A DNA stretch of 64,000 bases from Acidimicrobiia bacterium (GCA_026002935.1 BPGH01000001.1:793965-857964), one strand, 5' to 3'; positions 16,411 to 25,789 are shown, numbered from the stretch's first letter. Made by a program: numbers and translations. The notes: generated by a model from the letters alone, not told the origin.

Positions 16411-18024
16411 ATGGAGATGCACGGCGGACGCCTCGCCGTCGAGGTGCTGCGCGCGCACGGCGTCGACGTGATGTTCACGCTGTCGGGCGGCCACCTGTTC
16501 GTCCTCTACGACGGCGCGGTGCAGGCCGGGCTGCGCCTCGTCGACACGCGCCACGAGCAGACCGCCACGTTCGCCGCCGAGGGCTGGGCGAAGGTGACGC
16601 GCCGCCTCGGCTGCGCGGCACTGACCGCCGGCCCCGGGGTCACCAACGGCGTGAGCGCGCTCACCGCGGCGCGCATGAACGGCACCCCGATGGTGGTGAT
16701 CGGCGGTCGTGCCCCGCACGGCCGCTGGGGCGCGGGCTCGCTCCAGGAGCTCGACCACGTGCCGATCGTGGCGCCGGTCGTGAAGTCGGCGAGGACCGCG
16801 GCGTCGCCGGAGGCGATCGTCGCCGAGGTGCACGCGGCGTGCCTCGCCGCCCGCACCCCGCACCGGGGCCCGGCGTTCGTCGACATCCCGCTCGACGCGT
16901 TCGGGCCCGCCGACGTCACGCTTCCCGAGCCCGGCGAGGACGTCGGGCGCGGGAGCGGGGCCGACGCCGCCGACGTGAAGGCCGTCGCCGAGCTGGTCGG
17001 CCGCGCACGCCGCCCCGTGCTGGTCGCGGGCGGGGACGTCTACTGGGCGCACGCCGAGGAGGCGTTGGTGGCCTTCGCGGAGGCGGCGCGGGTGCCGGTG
17101 TTCGTGAACGGGATGGGTCGCGGGACCGTGCCCGCCGACCACGGGCTCGCGTTCTCCCGCGCCCGGTCGAAGGCGCTGCGCGAGGCGGACCTCGTGCTGG
17201 TCGCAGGGACCCCGCTCGACTTCCGGCTCGGCTTCGGGCGCTTCGGCGACGCGCAGGTGGTGCACCTGTGCGACGCACCGTCGGAGGTCGCGGGCCACGC
17301 GCCGCTCGCCGCCTCGGCGGCGGGCGACCTGCGCGAGATCCTCGGGCGGCTCGCGGACGCGGGCGCGCCGCCGGGCGCCCACGACGACTGGGTCGCGGCC
17401 CTGCGGGTGGAGGAGGAGGCGAAGCGGGCCGAGGAGGCCGCGTCGCTGACCGACGACCGCTCGCCGATCCGCCCGACGCGCGTCTACGGGGAGCTGCTGC
17501 GGCGGCTCGACCGCGACGCGATCGTCGTCGGTGACGGCGGGGACTTCGTGTCGTACGCGGGCAGGCTCGTCCCGTCGTACGTGCCGGGCACGTTTCTCGA
17601 CCCGGGGCCGTACGGGTGCCTGGGCATGGGTCCCGGCTACGCGCTCGCGGCGGCGCTCGCGCACCCGGGACGCCAGGTTGTCCTGCTGCTCGGCGACGGC
17701 GCCGCGGGGTTCTCGCTCGGCGACTTCGAGGCGCTCGTGCGTCACGGCGTCGACGTCGTCGCGATCGTCGGCAACAACGGCATCTGGGGTCTGGAGAAGC
17801 ACCCGATGCGAATGCTGTTCGGGTACGACGTCGTCGCCGACCTGCGGCCGGGCGTGCGCTACGACCAGGTGGTCGCCGCGTTCGGCGGCCACGGCGAGCT
17901 CGTCACCGAACCCGGCGGGATCGGGCCCGCGCTCGACCGCGCGTTCTCGGCGAAGGGCGTGTCGCTCGTGAACGTCGTCACGGATCCGCAGGACGCGTAC
18001 CCGCGGTCGAGCAACCTCGGCTGA
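16411..18024 (+). CDS. Thiamine-diphosphate enzyme (acetolactate synthase / 2-hydroxyacyl-CoA lyase-like)
   Basis: 537 residues, the normal length. The N-terminal PYR domain contains catalytic Glu49 (TRHEQTATFAAEGWAK) and GPGVTNGVSAL. A central domain follows, then the C-terminal PP domain with the ThDP motif GDGAAGFSLGDFEALVRHG ending in NNGIWG. Family members include acetolactate synthase, oxalyl-CoA decarboxylase and 2-hydroxyacyl-CoA lyase. With no regulatory subunit gene adjacent, a catabolic lyase or decarboxylase is at least as likely as IlvB. The start is supported by a GGAGGAG ribosome-binding site. Confidence 0.88.
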   Translation: MEMHGGRLAVEVLRAHGVDVMFTLSGGHLFVLYDGAVQAGLRLVDTRHEQTATFAAEGWAKVTRRLGCAALTAGPGVTNGVSALTAARMNGTPMVVIGGRAPHGRWGAGSLQELDHVPIVAPVVKSARTAASPEAIVAEVHAACLAARTPHRGPAFVDIPLDAFGPADVTLPEPGEDVGRGSGADAADVKAVAELVGRARRPVLVAGGDVYWAHAEEALVAFAEAARVPVFVNGMGRGTVPADHGLAFSRARSKALREADLVLVAGTPLDFRLGFGRFGDAQVVHLCDAPSEVAGHAPLAASAAGDLREILGRLADAGAPPGAHDDWVAALRVEEEAKRAEEAASLTDDRSPIRPTRVYGELLRRLDRDAIVVGDGGDFVSYAGRLVPSYVPGTFLDPGPYGCLGMGPGYALAAALAHPGRQVVLLLGDGAAGFSLGDFEALVRHGVDVVAIVGNNGIWGLEKHPMRMLFGYDVVADLRPGVRYDQVVAAFGGHGELVTEPGGIGPALDRAFSAKGVSLVNVVTDPQDAYPRSSNLG

Positions 18025-18048
18025 ACCGGGCCGCCCGGCCCGGGCCGC

Positions 18049-18435
18049 TCAGGCCTCGCCGCGGGACCGCTCGAGGAACCGGTTGCGCTCGACCACGACG
18101 CGGGTGAGGCGGCCGATCGCGACGAGGCCGCGCGCGTCGTTGACCGACACGCGGAACGTGAGGCGCCGCCCCTCGACGTTCTCGAGCGTGGCGTCGGCGG
18201 TGACGCGCCCGCCGACCGGGGTCGGCGCGAGGTGCGCGAGCTGCACCTCGTACCCGACGGTCGTCATGCCCGGCTCGAGGACGCCGGCGACCGCCTCGAC
18301 GCTCGCCTGCTCTGCGAGCGCGACCACCCGCGGGGTCGCGAGCACCGGCACGTCGCCGCTGCGCATCGCGGTCGCCGTGTCGGCCTCGCCGACGTCGAGC
18401 GTCAGTGAGGCGGCGAGCCCGACCTTCAGCGGCAT
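18049..18435 (-). CDS. Thioesterase, hot-dog fold (FlK-like)
   Basis: 128 residues. The order VPVLATPRVVALAEQASVEAV, TTVGYEVQLAHLAPTPVGG, then GRRLTFRVSVNDARGLVAIG is that of the FlK-like thioesterase family (single hot-dog domain, catalytic Glu in the ATPxxVxLxEQAS helix and His in the AHLAPT strand). TATGGT, 6 nt ahead of the ATG on this strand, could serve as a -10 box for a leaderless mRNA. It probably hydrolyses an acyl-CoA; the substrate is unknown. Confidence 0.82.
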   Translation of the reverse strand: MPLKVGLAASLTLDVGEADTATAMRSGDVPVLATPRVVALAEQASVEAVAGVLEPGMTTVGYEVQLAHLAPTPVGGRVTADATLENVEGRRLTFRVSVNDARGLVAIGRLTRVVVERNRFLERSRGEA

Positions 18436-18575
18436 GTGCGTACCATAGGCACCCCGCGAGCGAGGGGGCACACCTCGTCGCCGGGGAGGCGGCGGCGGGC
18501 GACCGGCCGGGGGCCGCGAGGCGTCGCGCGCGGGCACCTCGTCACCGGCGACGACGACCAGGATCGGGGACGCCC

Positions 18576-19965
18576 ATGCTCGACGACGACCTGCTGCGCT
18601 CGACCCTCGAGCTCGCGCTGCGCCGCGGCGGCGAGTTCGCGGAGGTGTTCGTCGAGGACCGACGGGGCACCAGTGCGCGCTACGACGACGGCCGGGTCGA
18701 GGAGGTGGTGTCGGCCCGCGAGCGCGGTGCCGGGATCCGGGTGGTGCGCGGCGACACGACCGGGTTCGCGCACACCGCGGACCTCTCGCCGGCCGCGTTG
18801 CGATCGGCGGCCGAGGCGGCCGCGGCGGCCGCGCGCGACGGCGGCGGGGGCGTACGCGAGGTGGCGCTCACGCCGGCGCGTGTCACGCGCCCCCACGAGG
18901 TCGCGGTCCTCCCCGAGACCGTCGGCAAGGACCGCAAGGTCGAGTTGCTGCGCCGGGCCGACGCGGCCGCCCGGGCCGAGCACCGCGCCATCACGTCGGT
19001 GACCGTGTCGTACGCCGACTCGCGCCGGCGGATCCAGGTCGCGAACTCCGACGGCCTCCTCGCGCACGACGACCAGGTGCGCACCCGGTTCGGGGTGCAG
19101 TGCGTCGCGACCGGCGACACGGGGATGCAGACCGGTTACGAGGCGCCGGGCCGCACGCTCGGCTTCGAGCTGTTCGACGACGTCGAGCCCGAGGAGGTCG
19201 CCCGCCGCGCCGCGCGACGCGCGGTGACGCTCCTCGACGCGGTGCCGGCCCCGTCGGGCAAGCTGCCCGTCGTGCTGCGCCGCGGCGCGGGCGGTGTGCT
19301 GTTCCACGAGGCCTGCGGCCACGGTCTCGAGGCCGACCACGTCGCGAAGGACGCGTCGGTGTTCACCGGGAAGGTCGGCGAGCGGGTGGCGTCGCCGGGC
19401 GTCACCCTCGTCGACGACGGCACCCACGCGCGCGAGTGGGGCACGCTCGCGATCGACGACGAGGGGCACCCCACGCGGCGCAACGTCCTCATCGAGGACG
19501 GCGTCCTCACCGACTACATGTGGGACCTGCTGCGGGCGCGCAAGGAGGGCCGGCCGAGCAGCGGCAACGGGCGCCGGCAGAGCTACCGGCACCTGCCGAT
19601 GGTGCGCATGACGAACACGTTCCTGCTCGCCGGCGACACCGACCCGGACGCGATCGTCCGCGGCGTCGACCGGGGCATCTACTGCGTGCAGCTCGGCGGC
19701 GGGCAGGTGAACCCCGTGACCGGCGACTTCGTGTTCGGGGTCACCGAGGGCTACCTGATCGAGCACGGCGAGATCACCCGCCCGATCCGCGCCGCGCAGC
19801 TCATCGGCAACGGCCCGGAGGTCCTGCGCATCGGTCGACGCCGTCGGCGACGACTTCGACACCTGGGCCGGCACCTGCGGCAAGAGCGGCCAGGGCGTGC
19901 CGGTGTCGTCGGGGCAGCCGACGCTCCTCGTGCGCGGGATGACCGTCGGGGGGACCGCCGCGTGA
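18576..19965 (+). pseudogene. tldD: TldD metalloprotease, interrupted by one frameshift
   Basis: From ATG 18576 the frame encodes a full TldD: the HEACGHGLEAD zinc and catalytic motif (HExxxH type), GKVGERVASPGVTLVDDG, SYRHLPMVRMTNT and VTEGYLIEHGEI. After EVLRI at about 19832 the frame is lost. Adding one base of shift at 19833 restores VDAVGDDFDTWAGTCGKSG to the family-typical ending TVGGTAA at 19965. That tail holds the Cys of CGKxGQ, a zinc ligand in the E. coli enzyme. TldD with TldE degrades unfolded peptides and matures some modified peptides. The stop overlaps tldE by 4 bp. A sequencing indel is as likely as a real mutation. Confidence 0.85.
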
Positions 19966-21333
19966 GCGCGCGGACGGCGCCCGCGGACCTCGAGGCGATC
20001 GCCGCGCGGGTGGCGGCGGCGGCCGCCCCCGGCGAGCAGGTCGAGGCCTACGTCGTGCGCACGGTCGAGACCGACGTCGAGGTCTACGACGGGGAGGTCG
20101 AGTCGCTCACGACCGCGGGCGTCGAGGGGATCGGGATCCGCGTGATCGCCCGGGGCCGGCAGGGGTACGCGTCGGCGGGCTCGCTCGACCCGACGTCGTC
20201 ACCGAGACGCTCGGGGAGGCGCGCGACAACGCGGCGTTCGGCGAGCCCGACGAGTGGTACGGGCTCGCGGGCCCCGACGAGTTCGCCGGCACGGCGCCGC
20301 CCCGGCTGGACCTGTGGTGCGACGAGCTGGCCGCCGTGCCCACCGACGGCGAAGGTGCGGATCGCCCTGGAGCTCGAGGCGGCGACCAGGGGCCGGGACC
20401 GGCGGGTCCGGGGCGTCGAGCGCGCCGGGTACGGCGACTGTCGCGTCCGAGGTGGCGATCGCGAACTCGCTCGGCCTGCGGGCGACGTCCCGGCGCACGT
20501 CGTGCTCGGCGTACGCGCTCGCGATCGCCGACGACGGCTCCGGCACCCAGACGGGCCACGGGTTCACCGCGGGCCGGTCACCCGCCGACCTCGACCTCGA
20601 CGCCGCCGCCCGCGACGCGGTGGACCGCGCCTGCCGCCTGCTCGGCGCCCGGCAGGTGAAGGGCCGGCGGCTGCCCGTCGTGCTCGACCCGCTCGTCACG
20701 CGCGCGGTGCTCGGGGTGCTGGCGAGCACGTTCAGCGGGGAGGCCGCCCTGAAGGGCCGCTCGCCGTTCGCGGGCCGCGAGGGCGAGCAGGTCGCCGCGG
20801 CGGCCGTCGAGCTCGCCGACGACCCGACCGACGCCCGCGCCCTCGGCGCCGCCCCGCACGACGCCGAGGGCGTGCCCACCCGGCGCAACGTGCTGATCGA
20901 GCGCGGCGTCCTGCGGGGGTTCCTGCACGACGTGTACACGGGCCGGCGCACCGGCGCCGGCACCACGGCGAGCGCCGTGCGCGGCGGCTACGGGTCGGCG
21001 CCGGGCGTCGGCGTGCGGGCGCTCGCGCTGCGGCCCGGGCCGCGGGCGCCCGAGGACCTGCTCGCGGCGGTGCCCGAGGCCCTCTACGTGCAGTCGGTGA
21101 GCGGGCTGCACTCGGGCACCAACCCGGTCAGCGGCGACTTCTCGGTGGGCGCGGAGGGCCTCATGGTGCGCGACGGCGCGTTCGCGGAGCCGGTGCGCGA
21201 GGTCACGATCGCGTCGACGCTCCAGCGGATGCTGCTCGACGTCGCGGAGGTCGGGTCCGACCTGACCTTCCTGCCGGGCGCGGTCGCCGGGGTGACGGTC
21301 CTGATCGCCGAGATGACGATGAGCGGAGCGTGA
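19962..21333 (+). pseudogene. TldE/PmbA-like protein, interrupted by three frameshifts
   Basis: Starting at GTG 19962, protein-like sequence (VEAYVVRTVETDVEVYDGEVES, positions 28-49) runs to about 20190. It continues in a second frame (DVVTETLGEARDNAAFGEPD) to about 20347, returns to the first frame (AKVRIALELEAATR) to about 20438, and finishes in the third frame from VASEVAIANSLGLRA to MTMSGA. Joined, the pieces give a normal TldE of about 455 residues, partner of TldD and without the HExxxH motif. Three compensating shifts within 250 bp next to the tldD shift point to local sequence error or recent decay. Confidence 0.8.
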
Positions 21334-21335
21334 CG

Positions 21336-21695
21336 ATGGCCCCGACCCACATCCCGACGACGAGCCGTGTCGCTGCGGCCGGCACCCCGCCCAAGGTCAT
21401 CGACGAGGTGATCGGGCGGGTCAACGGCGGCACCGAGCACCTCAGCCTGGCCCACATGCGCAGCCCGGCGGGCTGGTCGGAGCCGGGTCAGACGCCCGAA
21501 TTCGACGAGTACACCTACGTGCTCGCGGGCCGTCTGCACGTGCGGCACCGCGGCGGCGAGATCGTCGTGGACGCGGGCCAGGCCGTGATCGCGCACGCGG
21601 GCGAGTGGGTGCAGTACTCGACGCCCGACGGCGCCGAGTACGTCGCGGTCTGCGTCCCCGCGTTCGCGCCCGGGCTCGCGCACCGCGACCCCTGA
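21336..21695 (+). CDS. Small cupin-domain protein
   Basis: 119 residues from ATG 21336. GGAG at 21325-21328 is well spaced for it; a GTG at 21330 overlapping the tldE stop is the alternative. One cupin barrel is visible: EFDEYTYVLAGRLHVRHRGGEIVVDAG and VIAHAGEWVQYSTPDG. The first cupin motif is degenerate, with Glu and Asp where two His usually sit, so metal binding may differ. It is probably co-transcribed with tldD and tldE. The function is unknown. Confidence 0.8.
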   Translation: MAPTHIPTTSRVAAAGTPPKVIDEVIGRVNGGTEHLSLAHMRSPAGWSEPGQTPEFDEYTYVLAGRLHVRHRGGEIVVDAGQAVIAHAGEWVQYSTPDGAEYVAVCVPAFAPGLAHRDP

Positions 21696-21720
21696 CGGTC
21701 ACCCCTGTCGGGCCGCGGGG

Positions 21721-22452
21721 CTAGCGGCGCAGGCCGTGGCGGGCGAGGAGGTCGTCGAGCTCCGCGAGCGCGCCGACCGGGTCGAGGAAGTGGATCGCGT
21801 GGAGACCGAAGTCGCGCGCGGCCGCGACGTTGTCGGCGTTGTCGTCGACGAACGCGGCCTGCGCGGGCCCGACGCCGAGACGGTTGCACGTCAGCTCGTA
21901 GATGCCGCGCTCCGGCTTGCGCATCCCCACGTGGCTCGAGTCGACGACGTCGTCGCACAGCTCGTCGAGGGGGAACGTCGCGCGCCAGTGGTCGCCGAAC
22001 TCCTTCACGTTGTTCGTCAGGATCGCCAGCCGGTACCCGGCCGCCTTCAGGTCGCGCATCTTGTGCACCACCGTCCAGTGGACGCCGGGCGCCGCGGAGC
22101 GCCAGAACCGGCCGAAGGCCTCGGCGTCGATCGGGCGGCCGAGCACCCTCGGCGCCTTCTCGAGCATCCGCTCGTAGAACGTCGCGAAGTCGATCAGGCC
22201 CTTCTCGAGGAGGTGCCAGTCGGGTTCGTCGCCGACCTCGCCCGACGCCTCGAGCGCGTCGGGGTCGGCGGTCGTCGCGTCGATCGCCTCCGCGACCGCA
22301 CGTCCCTCGGCGCCGATGTAGTGGGTCTCGCCGAACAGGAGCCGCAGCAGCGAGCCCTTCGCGTACCCCTCGGCCTCCTCGAACGCGCCGATGCCGACGA
22401 ACAGCGGGCTCGAGATCACGCCGCCGTAGTCGAAGATCACGGTGCCGATCAC
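21721..22452 (-). CDS. HAD-superfamily hydrolase (IA type)
   Basis: 243 residues. HAD motifs are I FDYGGVI, II LAILTNN, III Lys in GMRKPERGIYE, and IV FVDDNADNV. In motif I the second Asp of DxD is replaced by Gly (DYGG), as in the 'FDxGGV' subgroup related to haloacid dehalogenase and the epoxide-hydrolase N-terminal domain, so a phosphatase role is less certain. A helical cap domain spans about residues 20-110. It is convergent with the cupin gene. Confidence 0.88.
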   Translation of the reverse strand: MIGTVIFDYGGVISSPLFVGIGAFEEAEGYAKGSLLRLLFGETHYIGAEGRAVAEAIDATTADPDALEASGEVGDEPDWHLLEKGLIDFATFYERMLEKAPRVLGRPIDAEAFGRFWRSAAPGVHWTVVHKMRDLKAAGYRLAILTNNVKEFGDHWRATFPLDELCDDVVDSSHVGMRKPERGIYELTCNRLGVGPAQAAFVDDNADNVAAARDFGLHAIHFLDPVGALAELDDLLARHGLRR

Positions 22453-22504
22453 GCACCGGGACGCTACCGGAGCCGCCCGCGCCCCGGCCGCGCCGGCGCG
22501 CGCG

Positions 22505-23515
22505 TCACAGCACGCCGGTCGCGAGCAGCACGAGCGCCACGAGCGCGAGGGCGATGCGGTACCACCCGAACAGCTCGAGCCCGTGGCGGCCGAGGTAGCC
22601 GACCAGCCACCGGACGGCCACGACCGCCGACACGAAGGCGACCGCGAACCCGACGAGCGGGACGACGAGCCCGAAGGTGTCGAGCAGCTCGCCGCCGTGG
22701 GCGGCGGCCTCGTAGGCGGTGGCGCCGGTCAGCACGACGAGGCCGAGCAGGAAGCTCAGCTCCAGCGCGTCGCGCACGGCGAGCCCGCAGAACAGCGCCG
22801 CGAGGATGGTCACGAGGCTGCGGCTCACCCCCGGCCACAGCGCGAGCGCCTGCGCGGCGCCGACGGCGAGCGCGACCCGCAGCGGCACCGACTCGAGCGT
22901 GAGCGTGCCCGGCGGGCGCGCCGCGAGGAGCCGCGACGCGACGAGGATCGCGACGCCGCCGACCAGCCAGGCCGCCACCACCGGCCCCGGGCCGAAGAGT
23001 CGGTCCTTGATCGGCCCCTCGAACGCGAGCGCGGCGGCGACCGCGGGCACGACGGCGACCGCGAGCACGGCGGCCACCCCGCGCCCCTGCGGGTCGCGGC
23101 CGAGCACGCCGGCCGCCATCGACCGCAGGCGGCCCGCGTACAGGACCGCGACCGCGAGGATCGCGCCCGCCTGGATCGTGATCGCGTAGGTGTCGGCCGC
23201 GTCCTCGGTCTCGGGCGTGGTGCCCACGCCGAGCAGCTCCTGGGTGACCAGCAGGTGGCCGGTGGAGGACACGGGCAGGTACTCGGTGACGCCCTCGACG
23301 ATCCCGAGCACGACGGCGTCGAGGACCGACAGCCCCCCGGCGCCGCCGGAGCCGCCGTCGCCGGAGCCGCCGTCGCCGTCGGCCGCCTCGAAGCCCGCGG
23401 TACCGGGCACCGCGGCGGCCGGCGCGCCTCCGGTCGGGGCCGCTGCGCCCGTCGAGACGGCCGCGGCCACGACGAGCAGGAGCAGCGTCGTCAGGGTGCG
23501 GGCGGTGGGCAGCAC
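22505..23515 (-). CDS. uppP: Undecaprenyl-diphosphatase with N-terminal extension
   Basis: 336 residues from GTG 23515. UppP motifs are EGVTEYLPVSSTGHLL and PGVSRSLVTI, with about eight membrane helices. It recycles undecaprenyl diphosphate to the monophosphate for peptidoglycan and other wall polymers. Unusual: about 65 residues precede the enzyme, made of a signal-like hydrophobic helix and a Gly/Asp/Ser-rich linker (GDGGSGDGGSGG). The true start could be internal, but no strong ribosome-binding site favours it. The 5' end overlaps the SAF gene by 25 bp. Confidence 0.9.
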   Translation of the reverse strand: MLPTARTLTTLLLLVVAAAVSTGAAAPTGGAPAAAVPGTAGFEAADGDGGSGDGGSGGAGGLSVLDAVVLGIVEGVTEYLPVSSTGHLLVTQELLGVGTTPETEDAADTYAITIQAGAILAVAVLYAGRLRSMAAGVLGRDPQGRGVAAVLAVAVVPAVAAALAFEGPIKDRLFGPGPVVAAWLVGGVAILVASRLLAARPPGTLTLESVPLRVALAVGAAQALALWPGVSRSLVTILAALFCGLAVRDALELSFLLGLVVLTGATAYEAAAHGGELLDTFGLVVPLVGFAVAFVSAVVAVRWLVGYLGRHGLELFGWYRIALALVALVLLATGVL

Positions 23516-24183
23516 GCGTCCTCCGGTGGCGCGAGCGCGAGCATCAGCACGCCGTTCGCCGCGGCGAAGGCGAGCGTGCGGGCCTCCCGCTCGGTGACGA
23601 GCAGGGTAACGCCGCCGGTCGCGGCCGCGTCGTAGGGCGCGTCCACCGCCCCGTCGCCCTCGTCGACCGCCAGCACGCGCGCAGCCGACGCGACCGTGAG
23701 CGCGCCGCCGGTCGGGGCGGCCGCCGTCTCGCCGGCGAGCCCCGGGTCGAGGGTCGCGAGCACGTCGACGACCGCGCCGGGCCGCGGGCGCAGCCCGTCC
23801 TGCGTCCGCAGGTGCACCGCCCGCGTGCCCGGCGCGACCAGGCCGTCGGTGCCCGGGCGGTCGGCGGCGGCGAGGTGGCGCTCGGTGACGAGGGCGCCGG
23901 CCAGCACCGGGACGGCCACGACGCGCCCGATCGCCTCGGACGGGTCCCCCAGCGTGCGGTCGGGGACCGTCGACGCGTGCCGGTCCACCGTGCGCAGGTC
24001 GGCCGCCCCGACCCGGGCGCCGAGCGGGAGGTCGCGCGCGGCGACCACGACGGCCCGGGGCGGGCCGAGCTCGCGGGCGCGGCGGTGCAGTGCGGCGAGG
24101 TCGGAGCCGACGGTCCACGCGGTCGCCGCGGCGACGAGGACGGCGAAGGCGGCGGTCAGGAGCGAACGGGGCGAACGGCGCAT
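23491..24183 (-). CDS. SAF-domain protein (CpaB/RcpC-like)
   Basis: 230 residues. An N-terminal membrane anchor (SLLTAAFAVLVAAATAW) is followed by a SAF domain: AVVVAARDLPLGARVGAADL and IGRVVAVPVLAGALVTERHL. This is the architecture of CpaB/RcpC, which help assemble Flp pili; in actinobacteria such proteins also occur without pilus genes, as here. It ends in CCPPPAP. Overlap with uppP suggests co-transcription, but no shared role is evident. Confidence 0.75.
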   Translation of the reverse strand: MRRSPRSLLTAAFAVLVAAATAWTVGSDLAALHRRARELGPPRAVVVAARDLPLGARVGAADLRTVDRHASTVPDRTLGDPSEAIGRVVAVPVLAGALVTERHLAAADRPGTDGLVAPGTRAVHLRTQDGLRPRPGAVVDVLATLDPGLAGETAAAPTGGALTVASAARVLAVDEGDGAVDAPYDAAATGGVTLLVTEREARTLAFAAANGVLMLALAPPEDACCPPPAP

Positions 24184-24479
24184 GACGTTCCCTTCGCGTC
24201 GGTCGGCAGGTCGCGCGGGGAAGCGTCGGGGGAAGCGCCGGGGCCGGCCCGACGCTAACCCGGCCGCGGCCCGGCGGGGAAGGGCCGGCGGCGGGAATCG
24301 CGCCCCGGGGTCGCGGCGTTGTGCGGGCGAGGAACGACGGCGCCTGCCGCGGCACGCGCCGGCGTCCGCCGGTCCCCCTGGCCCGTCGGTCGCTGCCCGC
24401 CCGGACCGGCGGGCCGGGGCTCCCTCCTCGCGTCCCGCACGCGTTCGCGGCGCCCGGGCGCGTCCGTCCGGTGGGGGGA
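24184..24479. other. Intergenic stretch, no gene seen
   Basis: About 296 bp, very GC-rich, between the start of the SAF gene and the end of mtnP, both on the minus strand. I see no coding frame with protein-like composition, no tRNA and no clear terminator. It probably holds the promoter of the SAF-uppP pair. Confidence 0.5.
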
Positions 24480-25280
24480 TCAGTGGGGAAGCGGCCCCAC
24501 GGCCCGCGCGCAGGGGCAGCCGTCGGGCTCGACCGGTACCGCGGGAACGAGCTCGTGCAGCAGCGCCTGCACCCGGTGGAGGTTCGCCTCGAACACCGCG
24601 AACACCTGCTCCTGCGTCACCGGCTCGACGTCGGGGTCGTCCTCCACCCCGGTGTCGTAGTCGGTGACGAGCCCGACCCCCGCGTAGTGGATGCCGAGCT
24701 CGCGGGCGAGGTAGGCCTCGGGGTACTGCGTCATCCCGATCACGTCCCAGCCCTGGGCGCGGTACCACTGCGACTCCGCGTGCGTCGAGAAGCGGGGCCC
24801 GTTGATCACGACGATCGTGCCGCGCGGGTGGGCGCGCAGCCCCGCCCGTCCGGCGGCGGCGACCGCGGCGGCGCGCACCACCGGGCAGTAGGGGGACGCG
24901 AACGAGACGTGGTGGACGGTGGTGCCGTCGTAGAAGGTGTCCTCGCGGCCGCGGGTTCGGTCGACGAGCTGGTCGAGCACGACGAAGTCCCCGGGCGCGA
25001 TCTCGCGCCGCAGGGACCCGACCGCGGACGGCCCGACGATCACCCGCACGCCGAGCATCCGCATCGCCCAGAGGTTCGCCCGCGCCGGGATCCGGGCCGG
25101 CGCGTACTCGTGGGAGCGCCCGTGGCGCGGGACGAACGCCACCCGCCGGTCGCCGAGGGTGCCGACGGTCACGGGCGCGCTGGGCGCGCCGTAGGGCGTG
25201 TCGAGCTCGACCTCCTGCGCGTCGTCGAGGAAGCGGTAGAAGCCCGAGCCCCCGAAGACCCCGATCTGCGCGTCCGTCAC
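24480..25280 (-). CDS. mtnP: S-methyl-5'-thioadenosine phosphorylase
   Basis: 266 residues from GTG 25280. The opening IGVFGGSGFY, RHGRSHEYAPARIPARAN, INGPRFSTHAES and MTQYPEAYLARELGIHYA are the blocks of the MTA/purine nucleoside phosphorylase family, with phosphate-binding Ser/Arg and the substrate Met-Thr region. It splits methylthioadenosine to adenine and methylthioribose-1-phosphate for methionine salvage. It lies 14 bp after fmdB and is probably read from the promoter carrying the CIRCE-like site. Confidence 0.9.
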   Translation of the reverse strand: MTDAQIGVFGGSGFYRFLDDAQEVELDTPYGAPSAPVTVGTLGDRRVAFVPRHGRSHEYAPARIPARANLWAMRMLGVRVIVGPSAVGSLRREIAPGDFVVLDQLVDRTRGREDTFYDGTTVHHVSFASPYCPVVRAAAVAAAGRAGLRAHPRGTIVVINGPRFSTHAESQWYRAQGWDVIGMTQYPEAYLARELGIHYAGVGLVTDYDTGVEDDPDVEPVTQEQVFAVFEANLHRVQALLHELVPAVPVEPDGCPCARAVGPLPH

Positions 25281-25294
25281 GGCGCGCCGGGTGC

Positions 25295-25609
25295 TCAGGC
25301 GCTCTTGGCCTCGGACCCCGACGACCCCGACGCCGACGACCCCGATCCCGCCGACGACGAGCCGCCCGAGTCGGACGAGGAACCGCCCGACGACTCCGAC
25401 GCCTTGGCACCGTGACGCGACTTCGAGGACGAGCCGCGGCTGTCGGTCTTGTAGAAGCCGGAGCCCTTGAGCACGATGCCGGCCGGCGACAGCACCTTCG
25501 AGAGCCGGCCCCCGCAGCCCCGGTGCTTCGTGAGCGGCGCCTCCGAGAACGACTGGACGACCTCGAGGTGCTCGCCGCACTTGGCGCAGCGGTATTCGTA
25601 GGTGGGCAT
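25295..25609 (-). CDS. FmdB-family zinc-ribbon protein
   Basis: 104 residues. The N-terminus MPTYEYRCAKCGEHLEV with a later CGGRLSKVL forms the FmdB/CxxC zinc ribbon, and KGSGFYKTD follows, as in most family members. The last 40 residues are almost only Ser and Gly, a flexible tail. The family is a putative regulatory protein of unknown mechanism. A TACGAT -10 box (25674-25669 on this strand) and a CIRCE-like element just upstream suggest heat-shock control. Confidence 0.9.
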   Translation of the reverse strand: MPTYEYRCAKCGEHLEVVQSFSEAPLTKHRGCGGRLSKVLSPAGIVLKGSGFYKTDSRGSSSKSRHGAKASESSGGSSSDSGGSSSAGSGSSASGSSGSEAKSA

Positions 25610-25642
25610 GGCGCACTCCCGTCGGCCCGGGCCGGGGGCCCG

Positions 25643-25669
25643 CTGGCACTCGCGATCTCCGAGTGCTAA
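25643..25669. promoter_or_regulatory. CIRCE-like HrcA operator
   Basis: CTGGCACTC (25643-25651), exactly 9 nt, then GAGTGCTAA (25661-25669). The CIRCE consensus is TTAGCACTC-N9-GAGTGCTAA: the right half is perfect and the left differs at two outer positions. On the minus strand it abuts a TACGAT -10 box and lies 34-60 bp ahead of fmdB, where it would cover the transcription start. Confidence 0.7.
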
Positions 25670-25789
25670 TCGTACCCGCGCCGCGTGCGGTCCCGCACCG
25701 CCGCCCCCGCGACGCACCCGGCACGGCGCGCGGCCCGGGGTGCCCCGCCGCTGCCGCCCACCGCCGGGCGCGGCGCGCGTGCGGGCACA

